Of a DNA stretch of 37,726 nucleotides, positions 1 to 7,250 are shown piece after piece; the stretch's first letter is position 1, and each line of letters starts with the position of its first letter. The notes under the pieces are model-generated. The model had not been told where the DNA came from. It worked only from the letters and a program-made list of their open reading frames with translations, and ran no database searches. This DNA is from Patescibacteria group bacterium (GTDB lineage: Bacteria; Patescibacteriota; Patescibacteriia; UBA10025; JAHIVO01): NCBI GenBank assembly GCA_018816445.1, contig JAHIVO010000036.1, forward strand, positions 1 through 37,726, written 5' to 3'. A program made the position numbers and the translations under genes.

Positions 1-891
1 GACGCTTATAGTGGTCAGATGCAGTTTTATATAGCCAATGAGCAGGATCCAATAATCCAGACATATGCTAAAATCTTTCCAGATACTTTTGTTCCATTGA
101 GTGATATGCCAGAGGATCTAAGGGCACATATTCGCTATCCAGAAGATATTTTTAAGTATCAGACATCAATTTTTTCTACTTATCACATGGAACAACCTCA
201 GATTTTTTATAACAAGGAAGACAAGTGGGAAGTGCCTCAAATCAGCGCTGAGCGTGCCGATCCTATGATGCGCCATATGATCATGAAACTGCCGGAAGAA
301 GAGCAGGAAGAGTTTATTTTGATGCTGCCCTATACTCCACGCAACAAAGACAACTTAGCCGCCTGGATGGTAGCTCGATCGGATGGCGATCATTATGGTG
401 AATTGGTTGTTTACAGCTTTCCCAAACAAAAGTTAATTTTTGGCCCGAAGCAAATCGTTAATAGAATAAATCAGGACGCTGATATCTCCGGGCAAATATC
501 TCTTTGGGACCAGCGTGGGTCCGAAGTAAACTATGGTAATTTATTAGTTATCCCCATTGAGAAATCATTAATCTATGTCCAGCCGCTCTATTTAAGAGCT
601 TCAGGCGGCAAGATCCCGGAGCTAAAGCGCGTTATTGTGGCCTATGAAAACCAGATCGCCATGGCGGAAACTCTTGATCAGGCGTTAAATATTATTTTCA
701 GCGGTGCTATTGATACGGCACCGGAGCCAATAGATTCCCCAGAAGAAACATCAGTAGAAACATCAGAAGATTTAGTATCACAGGCCAATACCCATTACCA
801 AGCAGCCTTGGAGGCCCAGCAGCGCGGTGACTGGGCAGCCTATGGCCGGGAAATAGATGCGTTGGGGGATGTCTTGAATAAGTTAAAATAA
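1..891 (+). CDS. UPF0182 family membrane protein, C-terminal part (5' truncated by window)
   Basis: The frame is open from base 1 (reading DAYSGQ before the first Met), so the gene starts upstream and only about the last 296 residues are visible. The visible part matches the conserved soluble C-terminal region of the UPF0182/COG1615 family: a [12 protein letters not shown] stretch near the start, [15 protein letters not shown] around residue 110, [13 protein letters not shown], then [10 protein letters not shown] and [20 protein letters not shown]. Family members have several N-terminal transmembrane segments, which would lie outside the window. The tail after about residue 240 is acidic and Ser/Thr-rich, then forms a helix ([16 protein letters not shown]), as is usual at the end of this family. 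The molecular function of the family is not established. Family call is firm. Confidence 0.9.
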   Translation, partial: DAYSGQMQFYIANEQDPIIQTYAKIFPDTFVPLSDMPEDLRAHIRYPEDIFKYQTSIFSTYHMEQPQIFYNKEDKWEVPQISAERADPMMRHMIMKLPEEEQEEFILMLPYTPRNKDNLAAWMVARSDGDHYGELVVYSFPKQKLIFGPKQIVNRINQDADISGQISLWDQRGSEVNYGNLLVIPIEKSLIYVQPLYLRASGGKIPELKRVIVAYENQIAMAETLDQALNIIFSGAIDTAPEPIDSPEETSVETSEDLVSQANTHYQAALEAQQRGDWAAYGREIDALGDVLNKLK

Positions 892-938
892 TTATTGGTT
901 TTACTTTTAGCAAGGGCACCATTTTTTCGTATTTTTTA

Positions 939-977
939 TAAAAAAACACCGGCACAATCTTTTGATTGTCCCGGTGT
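939..977 (-). terminator. Rho-independent terminator of the minus-strand gene 1008-1958
   Basis: Arms 946-959 and 964-977 pair over 14 positions with one mismatch around a TTTT loop. On the minus strand the stem is followed by a run of T (the A run at 940-946). It lies 31 bases past the stop of the 1008-1958 gene and also separates it from the convergent UPF0182 gene. Confidence 0.85.
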
Positions 978-1007
978 CGATTTGTCTAAAGAGCTGACGT
1001 ATCACGG

Positions 1008-1958
1008 TTACGTGGTGGGCTGTTCCTCGGCCGGCGTTTCTGCGGCCGGCTGTTCCGTAATCTCCGGCATCTTCGGTCCCATGCCCAGGAATTTACGGAG
1101 ACCGTCGAACAGTTTCAGCTTGCGACCGCGGGATTCCTCGAGCTTGAATATGGCCTTGAACAGGTTCCGCTCAGCTTCGGGCACATCGTCAGTCTCCTCG
1201 TGGCGATGGCGAGTGATGGCGGCCTCGATCTCACCCTCCGGAGTCATGCCGATTCCCAGGTCAAGCACATTATTATCGTCCCCGAAGGCCGATTCGAAAT
1301 GATTTTGCATAGCCTCGAGGACCAGTATCCGCTTCAGTTCGAGCAGATCGGGAAGCGACCGAGCCTCGCGCTCGAGTTCCTCGGCGTGTTCCCGCATCCC
1401 ATCCACCTGGATGTCGAGGTGATCAAGTTCGTTCTGCTCGGTCAGCAGGGATCGGCCGATGGTTTCATCGATCTGGAATCCGCCGTCATCGTATCCGGGG
1501 CATACCACCGTGATCGGTCCCGAATCATCACCCTGGAGTTTCAGATCAGTTCGGCCGAACAGGTTGTGTTGTTCCGGGGGAAGTGCCTGCGAGATATTGA
1601 ACCGGAGATCAATACGGTGCCGACGGACCATCTCCTCGATCCGATTCGCCTCCTGCTGCAGAAACGCAGCCGCTTCGGCGTTATCGTCGATCTGCTTGCC
1701 GAGGGAAAAGAAATCAGTAACGGTCTTGATGGCCGATTCCGGCAATCCGTCAATTTCATTCAGCGGCCTGTACTCGGTGTCGATGTAATCACGCACCCGC
1801 TTCATCGTGCCGTCCCTACCGACGACGATCCTGGTCGAATCTCCCATCATTCCGAACGGGATTCTACCACTTATCAGAGCCATGGGGATCATCGAGCTCA
1901 GTAAATCACCTAATCCTTCGTCTGCCTTGCAGTTCGGGTCACCACAAAAAATGCACAT
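1008..1958 (-). CDS. Hypothetical protein with N-terminal CxxC, GC-rich orphan
   Basis: A 316-residue protein that I do not recognise. It opens with MCIFCGDPNC, a possible metal-binding C-x2-C-x4-C, followed by a short hydrophobic Gly/Met-rich stretch (about residues 17-39). The rest is charged and helical with no clear domain: Glu-rich helices near residues 85-115 and 180-215, and a Pro/Glu/Thr-rich tail (EQPAAETPAEEQPTT). The start is supported by AAGGAGG six bases upstream of ATG. The gene has its own -35/-10 promoter (2032-2060), an operator-like inverted repeat at the predicted transcription start, and a strong terminator. Base composition is clearly richer in G and C than the core genes (many CTC, GAG, ATC, GCC codons), which suggests acquisition from a different background or selection for expression. 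It could be a regulated stand-alone unit; function unknown. Confidence 0.8.
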   Translation of the reverse strand: MCIFCGDPNCKADEGLGDLLSSMIPMALISGRIPFGMMGDSTRIVVGRDGTMKRVRDYIDTEYRPLNEIDGLPESAIKTVTDFFSLGKQIDDNAEAAAFLQQEANRIEEMVRRHRIDLRFNISQALPPEQHNLFGRTDLKLQGDDSGPITVVCPGYDDGGFQIDETIGRSLLTEQNELDHLDIQVDGMREHAEELEREARSLPDLLELKRILVLEAMQNHFESAFGDDNNVLDLGIGMTPEGEIEAAITRHRHEETDDVPEAERNLFKAIFKLEESRGRKLKLFDGLRKFLGMGPKMPEITEQPAAETPAEEQPTT

Positions 1959-2003
1959 TCGAATCCTCCTTGAGAAACAGGTTTTTGGTGTTATGAAAAA
2001 GCG

Positions 2004-2024
2004 TATTGTATCCTCTATACAATA
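2004..2024. promoter_or_regulatory. Operator-like inverted repeat at the transcription start of the 1008-1958 gene
   Basis: TATTGTA (2004-2010) and TACAATA (2018-2024) form perfect 7-base arms separated by 7 bases. On the minus strand the -10 box ends at 2032, so the repeat covers roughly the first 20 transcribed bases. That placement is typical of a repressor site, but it could also be a small 5' hairpin. Confidence 0.45.
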
Positions 2025-2031
2025 TCAACGT

Positions 2032-2060
2032 AAAATATCATAATGCTTATTTTTTGTCAA
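2032..2060 (-). promoter_or_regulatory. Sigma70-type promoter for the 1008-1958 gene
   Basis: On the minus strand TTGACA (2060-2055) is followed by a 17-base spacer and TATTTT (2037-2032), preceded by TGA as an extended -10. The predicted 5' leader is about 65 bases and ends in AAGGAGG before the ATG. Confidence 0.7.
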
Positions 2061-2079
2061 GCCTTAAGTATTAAATAGA

Positions 2080-2108
2080 TTGATTTTTTGCTAATAAAGT
2101 GAGAGAAT
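2080..2108 (+). promoter_or_regulatory. Probable promoter of the first CxxC zinc-ribbon gene
   Basis: TTGATT (2080-2085), 17 bases, GAGAAT (2103-2108). The same arrangement, TTGATT-17-GATGAT with a similar spacer, precedes the paralogous gene at 4942, which supports it despite the weak boxes. Confidence 0.5.
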
Positions 2109-2147
2109 AGGAGTATAAACAATTTATTAATTAACTATTATAAAAAT

Positions 2148-2690
2148 ATGGGAAATCATAAACAAATGTTTCAAGCTACTTGCGATAAGTGCGGTAATCA
2201 ATGCGAAGTACCATTTCAGCCTACCAGTGGCAAGCCGGTTTTGTGCAGAGACTGTTTTGGTCAAAAGGGAAATAGGCATCATAATAGGTCAGATGACCGT
2301 CATAGCAGATCAGGAGACCGCCAGATGTTTCAGGCCACCTGCGATAAGTGCGGCCAGCCATGCGAAGTGCCGTTTCGACCCACAGGGGGCAAGCCTATAT
2401 TCTGCAATAACTGTTTTAGCAAAAAATCCGGCCATGGAGACAGGGGCCGGGAAAGACACGGAGGTCGTGAAAGGCACGGTGGCAGAGAAAGGCAGGGCGG
2501 CGGCGGCAATGATCAGATAGTTCAGCAATTAAGTGCTTTAAGCAGCAAGCTAGATAGAGTATTAAGTTTGTTAGATCCCGGAGCGGCCAAAAAAGGATAT
2601 CCAAAACAAGAAACCGCTTCTAAATCTGCACCAAAAAAGCCAGCTGCTAAAAAAAAGCCAGTCAAGAAAGCGGGTAAGAAGAAGAAATAG
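2148..2690 (+). CDS. Tandem CxxC-x17-CxxC zinc-ribbon protein with Lys/Ala/Pro tail (paralog 1)
   Basis: A 180-residue protein with two copies of a zinc-ribbon module. Module 1 (about residues 8-42) and module 2 (about 60-93) both start MFQATCDKCG, continue CEVPFxPT.GKP and end CxxCF, so each has two CxxC pairs 17 residues apart. This is the CxxC_x17_CxxC pattern known from CPR bacteria and archaea. The modules are joined by a His/Arg/Asp-rich linker. A GDRGRERHGG-type Arg/Gly/His repeat (about 97-115) follows, then a short helix (QQLSALSSKLDRVLSLLDP) and a Lys/Ala/Pro-rich tail like histone H1 tails. Zinc binding is expected; nucleic-acid binding is inferred from the basic tail and RG repeats. 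A second copy lies at 4942-5466. The exact function is unknown. Confidence 0.85.
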   Translation: MGNHKQMFQATCDKCGNQCEVPFQPTSGKPVLCRDCFGQKGNRHHNRSDDRHSRSGDRQMFQATCDKCGQPCEVPFRPTGGKPIFCNNCFSKKSGHGDRGRERHGGRERHGGRERQGGGGNDQIVQQLSALSSKLDRVLSLLDPGAAKKGYPKQETASKSAPKKPAAKKKPVKKAGKKKK

Positions 2691-2705
2691 CCCCCACACC
2701 AATAG
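2691..2705 (+). repeat. Short repeat CCCCCACACCAATAG, copy 1
   Basis: The 15-base string directly follows the stop codon of the zinc-ribbon gene. It recurs exactly at 4305-4319 after the POT terminator, and 13 bases of a variant start a hairpin at 4851. The three sites bracket the region between the two paralogs. Confidence 0.6.
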
Positions 2706-2709
2706 TTTT

Positions 2710-2813
2710 AATAAGCACGAAGCACGAGTTTCGAAATTTTAAATAAATTTCAATAGTTAATTTCAAAATTCAAAACCGTTTTGAACATTATAATTTTGAA
2801 ATTTGTGCTTATT
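2710..2813. repeat. Nested palindromic intergenic element (about 104 bases)
   Basis: Three concentric inverted repeats share one centre: AATAAGCAC (2710-2718) with GTGCTTATT (2805-2813), AATTTCAAAATT (2759-2770) with AATTTTGAAATT (2792-2803), and TTCAAAAC/GTTTTGAA around base 77 of the 2701 block. There is no coding capacity. The structure is like a MITE or REP-type element; no transposase is next to it. Confidence 0.65.
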
Positions 2814-2873
2814 TCGAGTTTTGATATTTGAATTTTGTATTTCCCGCCTTGTGGAGAGGGATTGATTTTTGAT

Positions 2874-2902
2874 TTGACAATTAATAGGATTTTTTGTAAG
2901 TT
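2874..2902 (+). promoter_or_regulatory. Probable promoter of the POT transporter gene
   Basis: TTGACA (2874-2879), 17-base spacer, TAAGTT (2897-2902). A second TTGACAATTAA string occurs at 2937 without a -10 box before the ribosome-binding site, so the first is preferred. Confidence 0.5.
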
Positions 2903-2960
2903 AAAGTACTTTGGAATTATCGGTCATTGACAATTAAATATCGAAAATAGGAGGTTTTTG

Positions 2961-4244
2961 ATGCATTTAACGGCACACACCGGTGATAACCATCACCCAA
3001 AGGGTTTTAAGTTCATCTTCTGGGGTGAACTGGCAGAACGCGCGAGCTTCTACGGAATGAAAGCTTTGTTGGTCATGTATATGATTGAGAAGCTTGGGTA
3101 TTCCGATGCGAACAGCGCCACCATTGCGTCATTTTTTACTGCTGCCTGTTATATCCTGCCGATCATTGGCGGTATTATCGCAGATCGGTGGCTGGGGAAG
3201 TTCAGGACCGTCATCTACTTTGCCATTCCCTATATCTGCGGACATTTTGTTCTGGGGACATTCACAGCCGAACTGGGACTGTATGTGGCGCTGGCGCTAT
3301 TGGCCGGCGGATCAGGGGCAATTAAGCCGAACATCACCACGCTCATGGGTCTTATGTACGAGCAAGAGGGAAAGTCGCACCTTATGTCACGGGCTTTTTC
3401 CCTGTTTTACATGTCGATCAACATCGGCGCGGCTTCGACCATGATGACCCTGCCGTTTATACGCGATCACTACGGTTACGGCATTGCTTTTATGGCGCCT
3501 ACCATTTTGATGGTGGTTTCACTCGGGATTTTTTATCTCGGTAAGAGGCACTATCCCATAGAGGATGTGCGCAAGCTGCAGCGGAAAGTGAAAACAGAGG
3601 CCGAGTGTCGTGAAGAGCGAGCGGTGCTGGGGCGTTTGTCCGGAATTTTTATTCTCATTACTTTCTTTTGGTCGATCTTTGACCAGTCCTACTCTACTTG
3701 GACTCTGTTCGCGCGTGACTACCTGGTACTCGATACGTTCATCGGCCACATTCCCCCGGACGCGATTCAGGGCATAAATCCCATTTTGATCATCCTGATG
3801 ACGCCGTTTTTCACCTGGCTTTGGAAAAAAACAGACCGTGATGAAGATCACAAGCTGTCATCACCCAAAAAAATGCTGATCGGTTTTATTCTCACGATTT
3901 CATGCATGGGCCTCATGTCAGTGGCCGGCTATGTTGCGGTTGCCAGCAAGATTTCGATCATGTGGGAAGTTGCTGCCTACATCATGGTTACCGCGGCAGA
4001 ACTTTGCATTTCTGTTATCGGGCTGCAGCTCGCCTTTGAGGAAGCGCCCCCGCGGATGAAATCGTTCATCATGGGGGTTTTCCTTTTCACTGTGTTTATT
4101 GGTGACATCCTGGCCGGTTTGTTCGCGAGAGCGTATACTGTCATGGCGCCGGGCAATTACTTCGGCCTGATGACGATCATGGTCACGATCGTAGCGATCA
4201 TTTTCTATTTTGTTGGTAAGCGTTTCGAACACCGGAGGGCATAA
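2961..4244 (+). CDS. POT/PTR family proton-dependent peptide transporter
   Basis: A 427-residue inner-membrane protein of the POT (PTR2) branch of the major facilitator superfamily, which imports di- and tripeptides with protons. The PTR signatures are present: ELAERASFYGMKALL in helix 1 (the ExxERxxYYG-type motif), GGIIADRWLGKFRT after helix 2, and GGSGAIKPNI near residue 115. The length and about 12 hydrophobic segments fit a short POT. The ATG at 2961 is chosen over an in-frame TTG at 2958 because AGGAGG ends six bases before it. The gene has its own promoter and a strong terminator. It is clearly GC-richer than the core genes and uses few TTA leucine codons, so it may be horizontally acquired. 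For a presumably auxotrophic CPR cell, peptide import is a plausible amino-acid source (inference). Confidence 0.92.
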   Translation: MHLTAHTGDNHHPKGFKFIFWGELAERASFYGMKALLVMYMIEKLGYSDANSATIASFFTAACYILPIIGGIIADRWLGKFRTVIYFAIPYICGHFVLGTFTAELGLYVALALLAGGSGAIKPNITTLMGLMYEQEGKSHLMSRAFSLFYMSINIGAASTMMTLPFIRDHYGYGIAFMAPTILMVVSLGIFYLGKRHYPIEDVRKLQRKVKTEAECREERAVLGRLSGIFILITFFWSIFDQSYSTWTLFARDYLVLDTFIGHIPPDAIQGINPILIILMTPFFTWLWKKTDRDEDHKLSSPKKMLIGFILTISCMGLMSVAGYVAVASKISIMWEVAAYIMVTAAELCISVIGLQLAFEEAPPRMKSFIMGVFLFTVFIGDILAGLFARAYTVMAPGNYFGLMTIMVTIVAIIFYFVGKRFEHRRA

Positions 4245-4272
4245 AACGTTGCTTTCAATTTTGACTTGCCGG

Positions 4273-4302
4273 GTCCCTGCTGGGTAGCGGGGACTTTTTT
4301 TT
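4273..4302 (+). terminator. Rho-independent terminator after the POT gene
   Basis: GTCCCTGCT (4273-4281) pairs with AGCGGGGAC (4286-4294) with one G-T wobble, followed by eight T (4295-4302). Confidence 0.92.
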
Positions 4303-4303
4303 A

Positions 4304-4320
4304 CCCCCCACACCAATAGC
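4304..4320 (+). repeat. Short repeat CCCCCACACCAATAG, copy 2
   Basis: Identical over 15 bases to 2691-2705. It lies directly behind the POT terminator, as copy 1 lies directly behind the zinc-ribbon gene. Confidence 0.6.
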
Positions 4321-4362
4321 TATTACCTAGAGAGCCTGTCCTGTTTTGGCAGTTTTTGCATA

Positions 4363-4389
4363 TTGACTAATATTTTACACTGTGATAAT
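4363..4389 (+). promoter_or_regulatory. Probable promoter of the 4439-4750 gene
   Basis: TTGACT (4363-4368), 15-base spacer, GATAAT (4384-4389) preceded by TGT as an extended -10. A TATAAT at 4412 is too close to the ribosome-binding site to be the main -10. Confidence 0.5.
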
Positions 4390-4438
4390 ATTTTTTAATT
4401 AATAAGCTCATTATAATATGAAAGATTGGAGGAAAATC

Positions 4439-4750
4439 ATGGAGAAGCCTAAAGAAGAGCGATTGTATATTGAAGAAAAGCCGCGTCCGGTGCGTGTCAT
4501 CGTTAATGGTTTACATCATGCAATGGTTGGCTATGACGTGGTTGCTGGAGATAGCTGGGAACAGTTCCCGCCTGCAGAAGGTTCAGTACCGATATTAGTC
4601 GGTGGTTTAATAAAGTCCACTGATTTTCTGCTTTATTGTACTGTTAGATGGAACACGAAGGACGGCCAAGAACATCGGGGCAAAATACAAGTAACCCCGG
4701 TTCTCCTGCCGCCGCCTTATAAGATTGAGCGCGAATTGGATTGTGAATAA
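4439..4750 (+). CDS. Hypothetical protein, 103 residues
   Basis: A small soluble protein that I do not recognise. The start at 4439 is preferred over the in-frame ATG at 4418 because GGAGG (4428-4432) sits six bases before it and lies inside the longer frame. It begins MEKPKEERLYIEEKPRPVRV. The central part is beta-rich (RVIVNGLHHAMVGYDVVAGD; SVPILVGGLIKSTDFLLYC) and the end has VTPVLLPPPYKIERELDCE. No signal peptide or membrane segment is visible. It is monocistronic between its own promoter and terminator, and lies between the two zinc-ribbon paralogs and downstream of the transporter. Confidence 0.75.
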   Translation: MEKPKEERLYIEEKPRPVRVIVNGLHHAMVGYDVVAGDSWEQFPPAEGSVPILVGGLIKSTDFLLYCTVRWNTKDGQEHRGKIQVTPVLLPPPYKIERELDCE

Positions 4751-4769
4751 GCGCGCTTCGTCGCTTCAT

Positions 4770-4809
4770 ACCTGCCAAATGGTTTATCCGATTGGCAGGT
4801 AATTTTTTT
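4770..4809 (+). terminator. Rho-independent terminator after the 4439-4750 gene
   Basis: ACCTGCCAA (4770-4778) pairs perfectly with TTGGCAGGT (4792-4800); a 13-base loop separates the arms and seven T follow at 4803-4809. Confidence 0.88.
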
Positions 4810-4850
4810 AATAATTTTTTGGCTAAAAAGGTTAGAGAATAGAGATTTTG

Positions 4851-4880
4851 CTCCCACACCAATGAAATTGGTGTGTGGAG
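4851..4880. repeat. Hairpin built from the CCCACACCAAT repeat
   Basis: CTCCCACACCAAT (4851-4863) and ATTGGTGTGTGGAG (4867-4880) pair with one bulged base around a GAA loop. The left arm is a variant of the 2691 and 4305 repeats. No T run follows, so it is not an obvious terminator; it ends exactly where the next promoter begins. Confidence 0.6.
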
Positions 4881-4909
4881 TTGATTTTTAACTTAAAAGG
4901 TGAGATGAT
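4881..4909 (+). promoter_or_regulatory. Probable promoter of the second CxxC zinc-ribbon gene
   Basis: TTGATT (4881-4886), 17 bases, GATGAT (4904-4909). Box spacing, spacer sequence and the A/T-rich leader resemble those of the paralog at 2080-2147. Confidence 0.5.
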
Positions 4910-4941
4910 AGTTACATAATTGATTAACTATTTTAAAAAAT

Positions 4942-5466
4942 ATGGATAATAGAAAACAAATGTTTCAGGCGGTTTGCAGCGAATGCGATCAGAATTGTGA
5001 AGTTCCGTTTCAGCCCTCAGGCGGCAAGCCGGTTTTATGCAGAGACTGTTTCGGCCAAAAGGGAAATAGACGAAATAACAGGTCAGATGACCGCCATGGC
5101 AGGCCAGGTGATCGCCCAATGTTTCAGGCTACCTGCGATAAGTGCGGCAATAAGTGTGAAGTTCCGTTTCGGCCAACCAGCGGCAAGCCGGTTTTCTGCA
5201 ATAATTGTTTTGAAAAGAAATCAGGCCATGGAGACAGGCGTGGCGGCAGAGACAGGTTTAGCGACAGAGACAGGCGCGGGGGCGGCAATGATCAGGTATT
5301 TCAGAAATTAGAATCCTTGAGCAGCAAGATAGACAGGGTATTGAGTTTGCTGGACCCGGGAGCGGTTAAGAAAGGGTATCCAAAACAAGGAACTGATTCC
5401 AAAGCTGCGCCGAAAAAGCCAGTTGCTGGAAAAAAGACAGCCAAGAAAGCGGGTAAGAAGAAGTAA
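4942..5466 (+). CDS. Tandem CxxC-x17-CxxC zinc-ribbon protein with Lys-rich tail (paralog 2)
   Basis: A 174-residue paralog of the 2148-2690 product with the same order: a CxxC-x17-CxxC module starting MFQAVCSECD, a basic linker NNRSDDRHGRPGDR, a second module starting MFQATCDKCG, a GDRRGGRDRF-type Arg/Gly/Asp segment, a helix ESLSSKIDRVLSLLDPG, and a Lys/Ala/Pro tail ending KKAGKKK. All eight cysteines are kept. Divergence is greatest in the first module and linker. The leader and promoter are also related, so the duplication included upstream DNA. The secreted-protein gene follows 22 bases later on the same strand and may be co-transcribed. Zinc binding is expected, nucleic-acid binding inferred. 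Confidence 0.85.
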   Translation: MDNRKQMFQAVCSECDQNCEVPFQPSGGKPVLCRDCFGQKGNRRNNRSDDRHGRPGDRPMFQATCDKCGNKCEVPFRPTSGKPVFCNNCFEKKSGHGDRRGGRDRFSDRDRRGGGNDQVFQKLESLSSKIDRVLSLLDPGAVKKGYPKQGTDSKAAPKKPVAGKKTAKKAGKKK

Positions 5467-5488
5467 AAATTATTAATAAGAAAAATAT

Positions 5489-6427
5489 ATGAAAAAATTA
5501 GCCTTTGTTCTAGGCCTGGCTATTGCTATTTTTGTTAGTGCGCAGATTGCCAGTGCCGCACAGATTATTGATGACGCACTGCAAGTTAATTCACTAAAAG
5601 TCGGCCAGCAGGGAGCCGGAGGTGTAACTTATTTTAACGGGACAATCGTTAATGAAACTACAGGTGACGATGGGGCTAATAATCCAGTGACCTTTGGCGA
5701 CAACGTCCGCATAGACGGCAGGATTTATCGCGGAGCCACGGCTGGTACGACTGACTCATTATCTTTAATTGTTAATGACAACATGGAAGTAGAGGGTTCA
5801 CTCACTGTTGGTTCAACTAATGTGCTGGATGCTATAAATGGTATTATCACTATTAGTCAATCTGATCTTGATAATTATATGCTTATGTCAACCTACGATG
5901 CTGCAGCTAATGGTTTGGTTGATGCAGATAAGCTTGATTCGGGGATCGCTGCAACTTTGGTTGGGGCCGGTACTGTTGGCAATACTGAATTTGGTTTTCT
6001 CAACGGTGTGACTTCAGGCATCCAAACACAGCTTGATGTGAAACAGGAGGCCGGCGGAGCAATAACCGGCGATGGCACAACAACGCAAAGCGGCATGCTC
6101 AGTGTTGTCACCAATGATTCTAATGGTAAAACCCTGACCATAAGTGAAGTAGGGACGATCCAGACAAATGCAGGTGCCACAAGCGGCGGGATCTGGAATT
6201 TGCCAGATGCCTCTTCGGTCATAGGAGCACATTTTACTTTTGCAGTGGTTGCTGCACAAAACTTGGATATCAATCCCCGCAACGGCGATCAGATACTGGC
6301 CGGTACAAACAATAGCGGAGACGCCGTGAGAGGTAATGACATTGGTAGTATGATCACGTTGGTTAGCCTTAATGGCAGCAGTTGGGCGGCATCAGGTGGC
6401 AGTGGTTCGTGGGACGATGTGAATTAA
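5489..6427 (+). CDS. Secreted fibre-like surface protein with signal peptide
   Basis: A 312-residue exported protein. Residues 1-23 are a classical signal peptide (MKKLAFVLGLAIAIF, ending ASA before AQIIDD). The mature part is rich in Gly, Asn, Thr, Ser and Asp. Near residues 120-135 it has ITISQSDLDNYMLMSTYD, and near 165-185 NTEFGFLNGVTSGIQTQLD, a trimeric stalk-type motif widely seen in phage tail fibres and bacterial surface fibres. The C-terminal region (GDQILAG, MITLVSLNGSSWAASGGSGSW) resembles the end of such fibre proteins. No lipobox, sortase motif or C-terminal anchor is visible. It sits 22 bases behind the second zinc-ribbon gene and has no clear Shine-Dalgarno. A role in surface or host attachment is inference only. 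Confidence 0.8.
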   Translation: MKKLAFVLGLAIAIFVSAQIASAAQIIDDALQVNSLKVGQQGAGGVTYFNGTIVNETTGDDGANNPVTFGDNVRIDGRIYRGATAGTTDSLSLIVNDNMEVEGSLTVGSTNVLDAINGIITISQSDLDNYMLMSTYDAAANGLVDADKLDSGIAATLVGAGTVGNTEFGFLNGVTSGIQTQLDVKQEAGGAITGDGTTTQSGMLSVVTNDSNGKTLTISEVGTIQTNAGATSGGIWNLPDASSVIGAHFTFAVVAAQNLDINPRNGDQILAGTNNSGDAVRGNDIGSMITLVSLNGSSWAASGGSGSWDDVN

Positions 6428-6472
6428 AATGATTTTATTGATTGAATATGTCCACTTAGCTCAAAAAAATTT

Positions 6473-6973
6473 ATGAGAGTTCCCATACGAAAATCAGGCC
6501 AGTATACCCATGCCAAACCGGATCGGCATATAACAAAAGGAAAGTTGCAGGAGTTTAAAGAAGAATTGGGCAGGCTTAAGCGCATTCACCAACCTAGAGC
6601 AATTTCAGAGGTGAAGCGTTTAGCTGAGATGGGGGATTTTTCTGAGAATGCAGCTTACCAAATTGCCAAGGGACGCTTGCGGGGCATTAATGAACGCATG
6701 CTCCAGCTGGAAGACGCAGTAAAAAAGGCCATAGTGATCAAGCCTGGTAGTCATACTGACCTAATTCAAATTGGACACCATGTGACTATAGTAATAGCTG
6801 GAGAGCAAAAAAAATATTTAATTCTTGGTTCAACGGAAACTGATCCGGAAAAGGGTATAATATCTCACACCTCGCCTCTTGGCAAAAGCCTGATTGGAAA
6901 AAAAGTAGGGGATACGTTTACCATCAAGCTCGCGAATAAAGAAGTGGAGTGTAAGATACTTCACATAGAATAA
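6473..6973 (+). CDS. greA: GreA/GreB-type transcription elongation factor
   Basis: A 166-residue Gre factor, which enters the RNA polymerase secondary channel and stimulates cleavage of backtracked RNA. The N-terminal coiled coil (about residues 20-95) carries the tip motif GDFSENAAY at 54-62 with the acidic pair D55 and E58; the usual AEY is AAY here. The C-terminal FKBP-like domain has IISHTSPLGKSLIGKKVGD. A basic N-terminal extension of about 15 residues (MRVPIRKSGQYTHAKP) precedes the normal start of the family. No Shine-Dalgarno is visible. The alternative is another Gre-fold regulator, but the intact acidic tip favours a true cleavage factor. Confidence 0.88.
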   Translation: MRVPIRKSGQYTHAKPDRHITKGKLQEFKEELGRLKRIHQPRAISEVKRLAEMGDFSENAAYQIAKGRLRGINERMLQLEDAVKKAIVIKPGSHTDLIQIGHHVTIVIAGEQKKYLILGSTETDPEKGIISHTSPLGKSLIGKKVGDTFTIKLANKEVECKILHIE

Positions 6974-7002
6974 TTACTTAAATTTTCTATAGGCGATTTA
7001 TA

Positions 7003-7011
7003 TGTTATCAT
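7003..7011 (+). promoter_or_regulatory. Extended -10 promoter placing the start site at an ATG
   Basis: TGT-TATCAT (7003-7011) ends six bases before the ATG at 7018, and no Shine-Dalgarno is present, so the mRNA would be leaderless or nearly so. No good -35 box is visible. Confidence 0.45.
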
Positions 7012-7017
7012 TAATTT

Positions 7018-7194
7018 ATGGGATCAAAATTTGTTATATATATTTTTATTTTTATTGGCGGGACTATCGGCGGTTATATCCCGTTACTCTGGCATGATAG
7101 CTTTTTTTCCTTCTGGTCAGTCATTCTGTCTACTGTTGGTGGTTTGGTTGGAGTTTTTGTTGGCTATAAAATTAATCAGAGAATCGGTGGATGA
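7018..7194 (+). CDS. Small two-segment membrane protein, 58 residues
   Basis: ATG GGA TCA opens a frame of 58 codons ending in TGA at 7192. The product starts MGSKFVIYIFIFIGGTIGGY, continues IPLLWHDSFFSFWSVIL and ends VGYKINQRIGG. It has two hydrophobic segments with Gly-rich kinks around a short Trp/His/Asp loop and a basic end, a coherent small membrane protein. The overlapping frame at 7031-7234 has no comparable structure and is rejected. Similar short Gly-rich proteins are, to my knowledge, common in CPR genomes. Function unknown. Confidence 0.75.
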   Translation: MGSKFVIYIFIFIGGTIGGYIPLLWHDSFFSFWSVILSTVGGLVGVFVGYKINQRIGG

Positions 7195-7250
7195 CCAAGG
7201 CATGATTGTAAGGTATAGAGAGGATAAAATATGAGTAAATTTTAAAATAT

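Noticed and set aside
707-955. 82-codon minus-strand frame overlapping the UPF0182 end
   Set aside because: Pro/His/Leu-rich shadow frame; it contains the terminator region and no ribosome-binding site.
1200-1904. Long plus-strand frame (234 codons) opposite the GC-rich orphan
   Set aside because: Long opposite frames are expected in GC-rich genes; promoter, SD and terminator all belong to the minus strand.
2937-2960. Second TTGACA before the POT gene as -35
   Set aside because: The -10 would fall on the ribosome-binding site.
7031-7234. 67-codon hydrophobic frame
   Set aside because: It overlaps the 7018-7194 gene in another frame; the latter has a better start, Gly-kinked helices and a promoter at the right distance.
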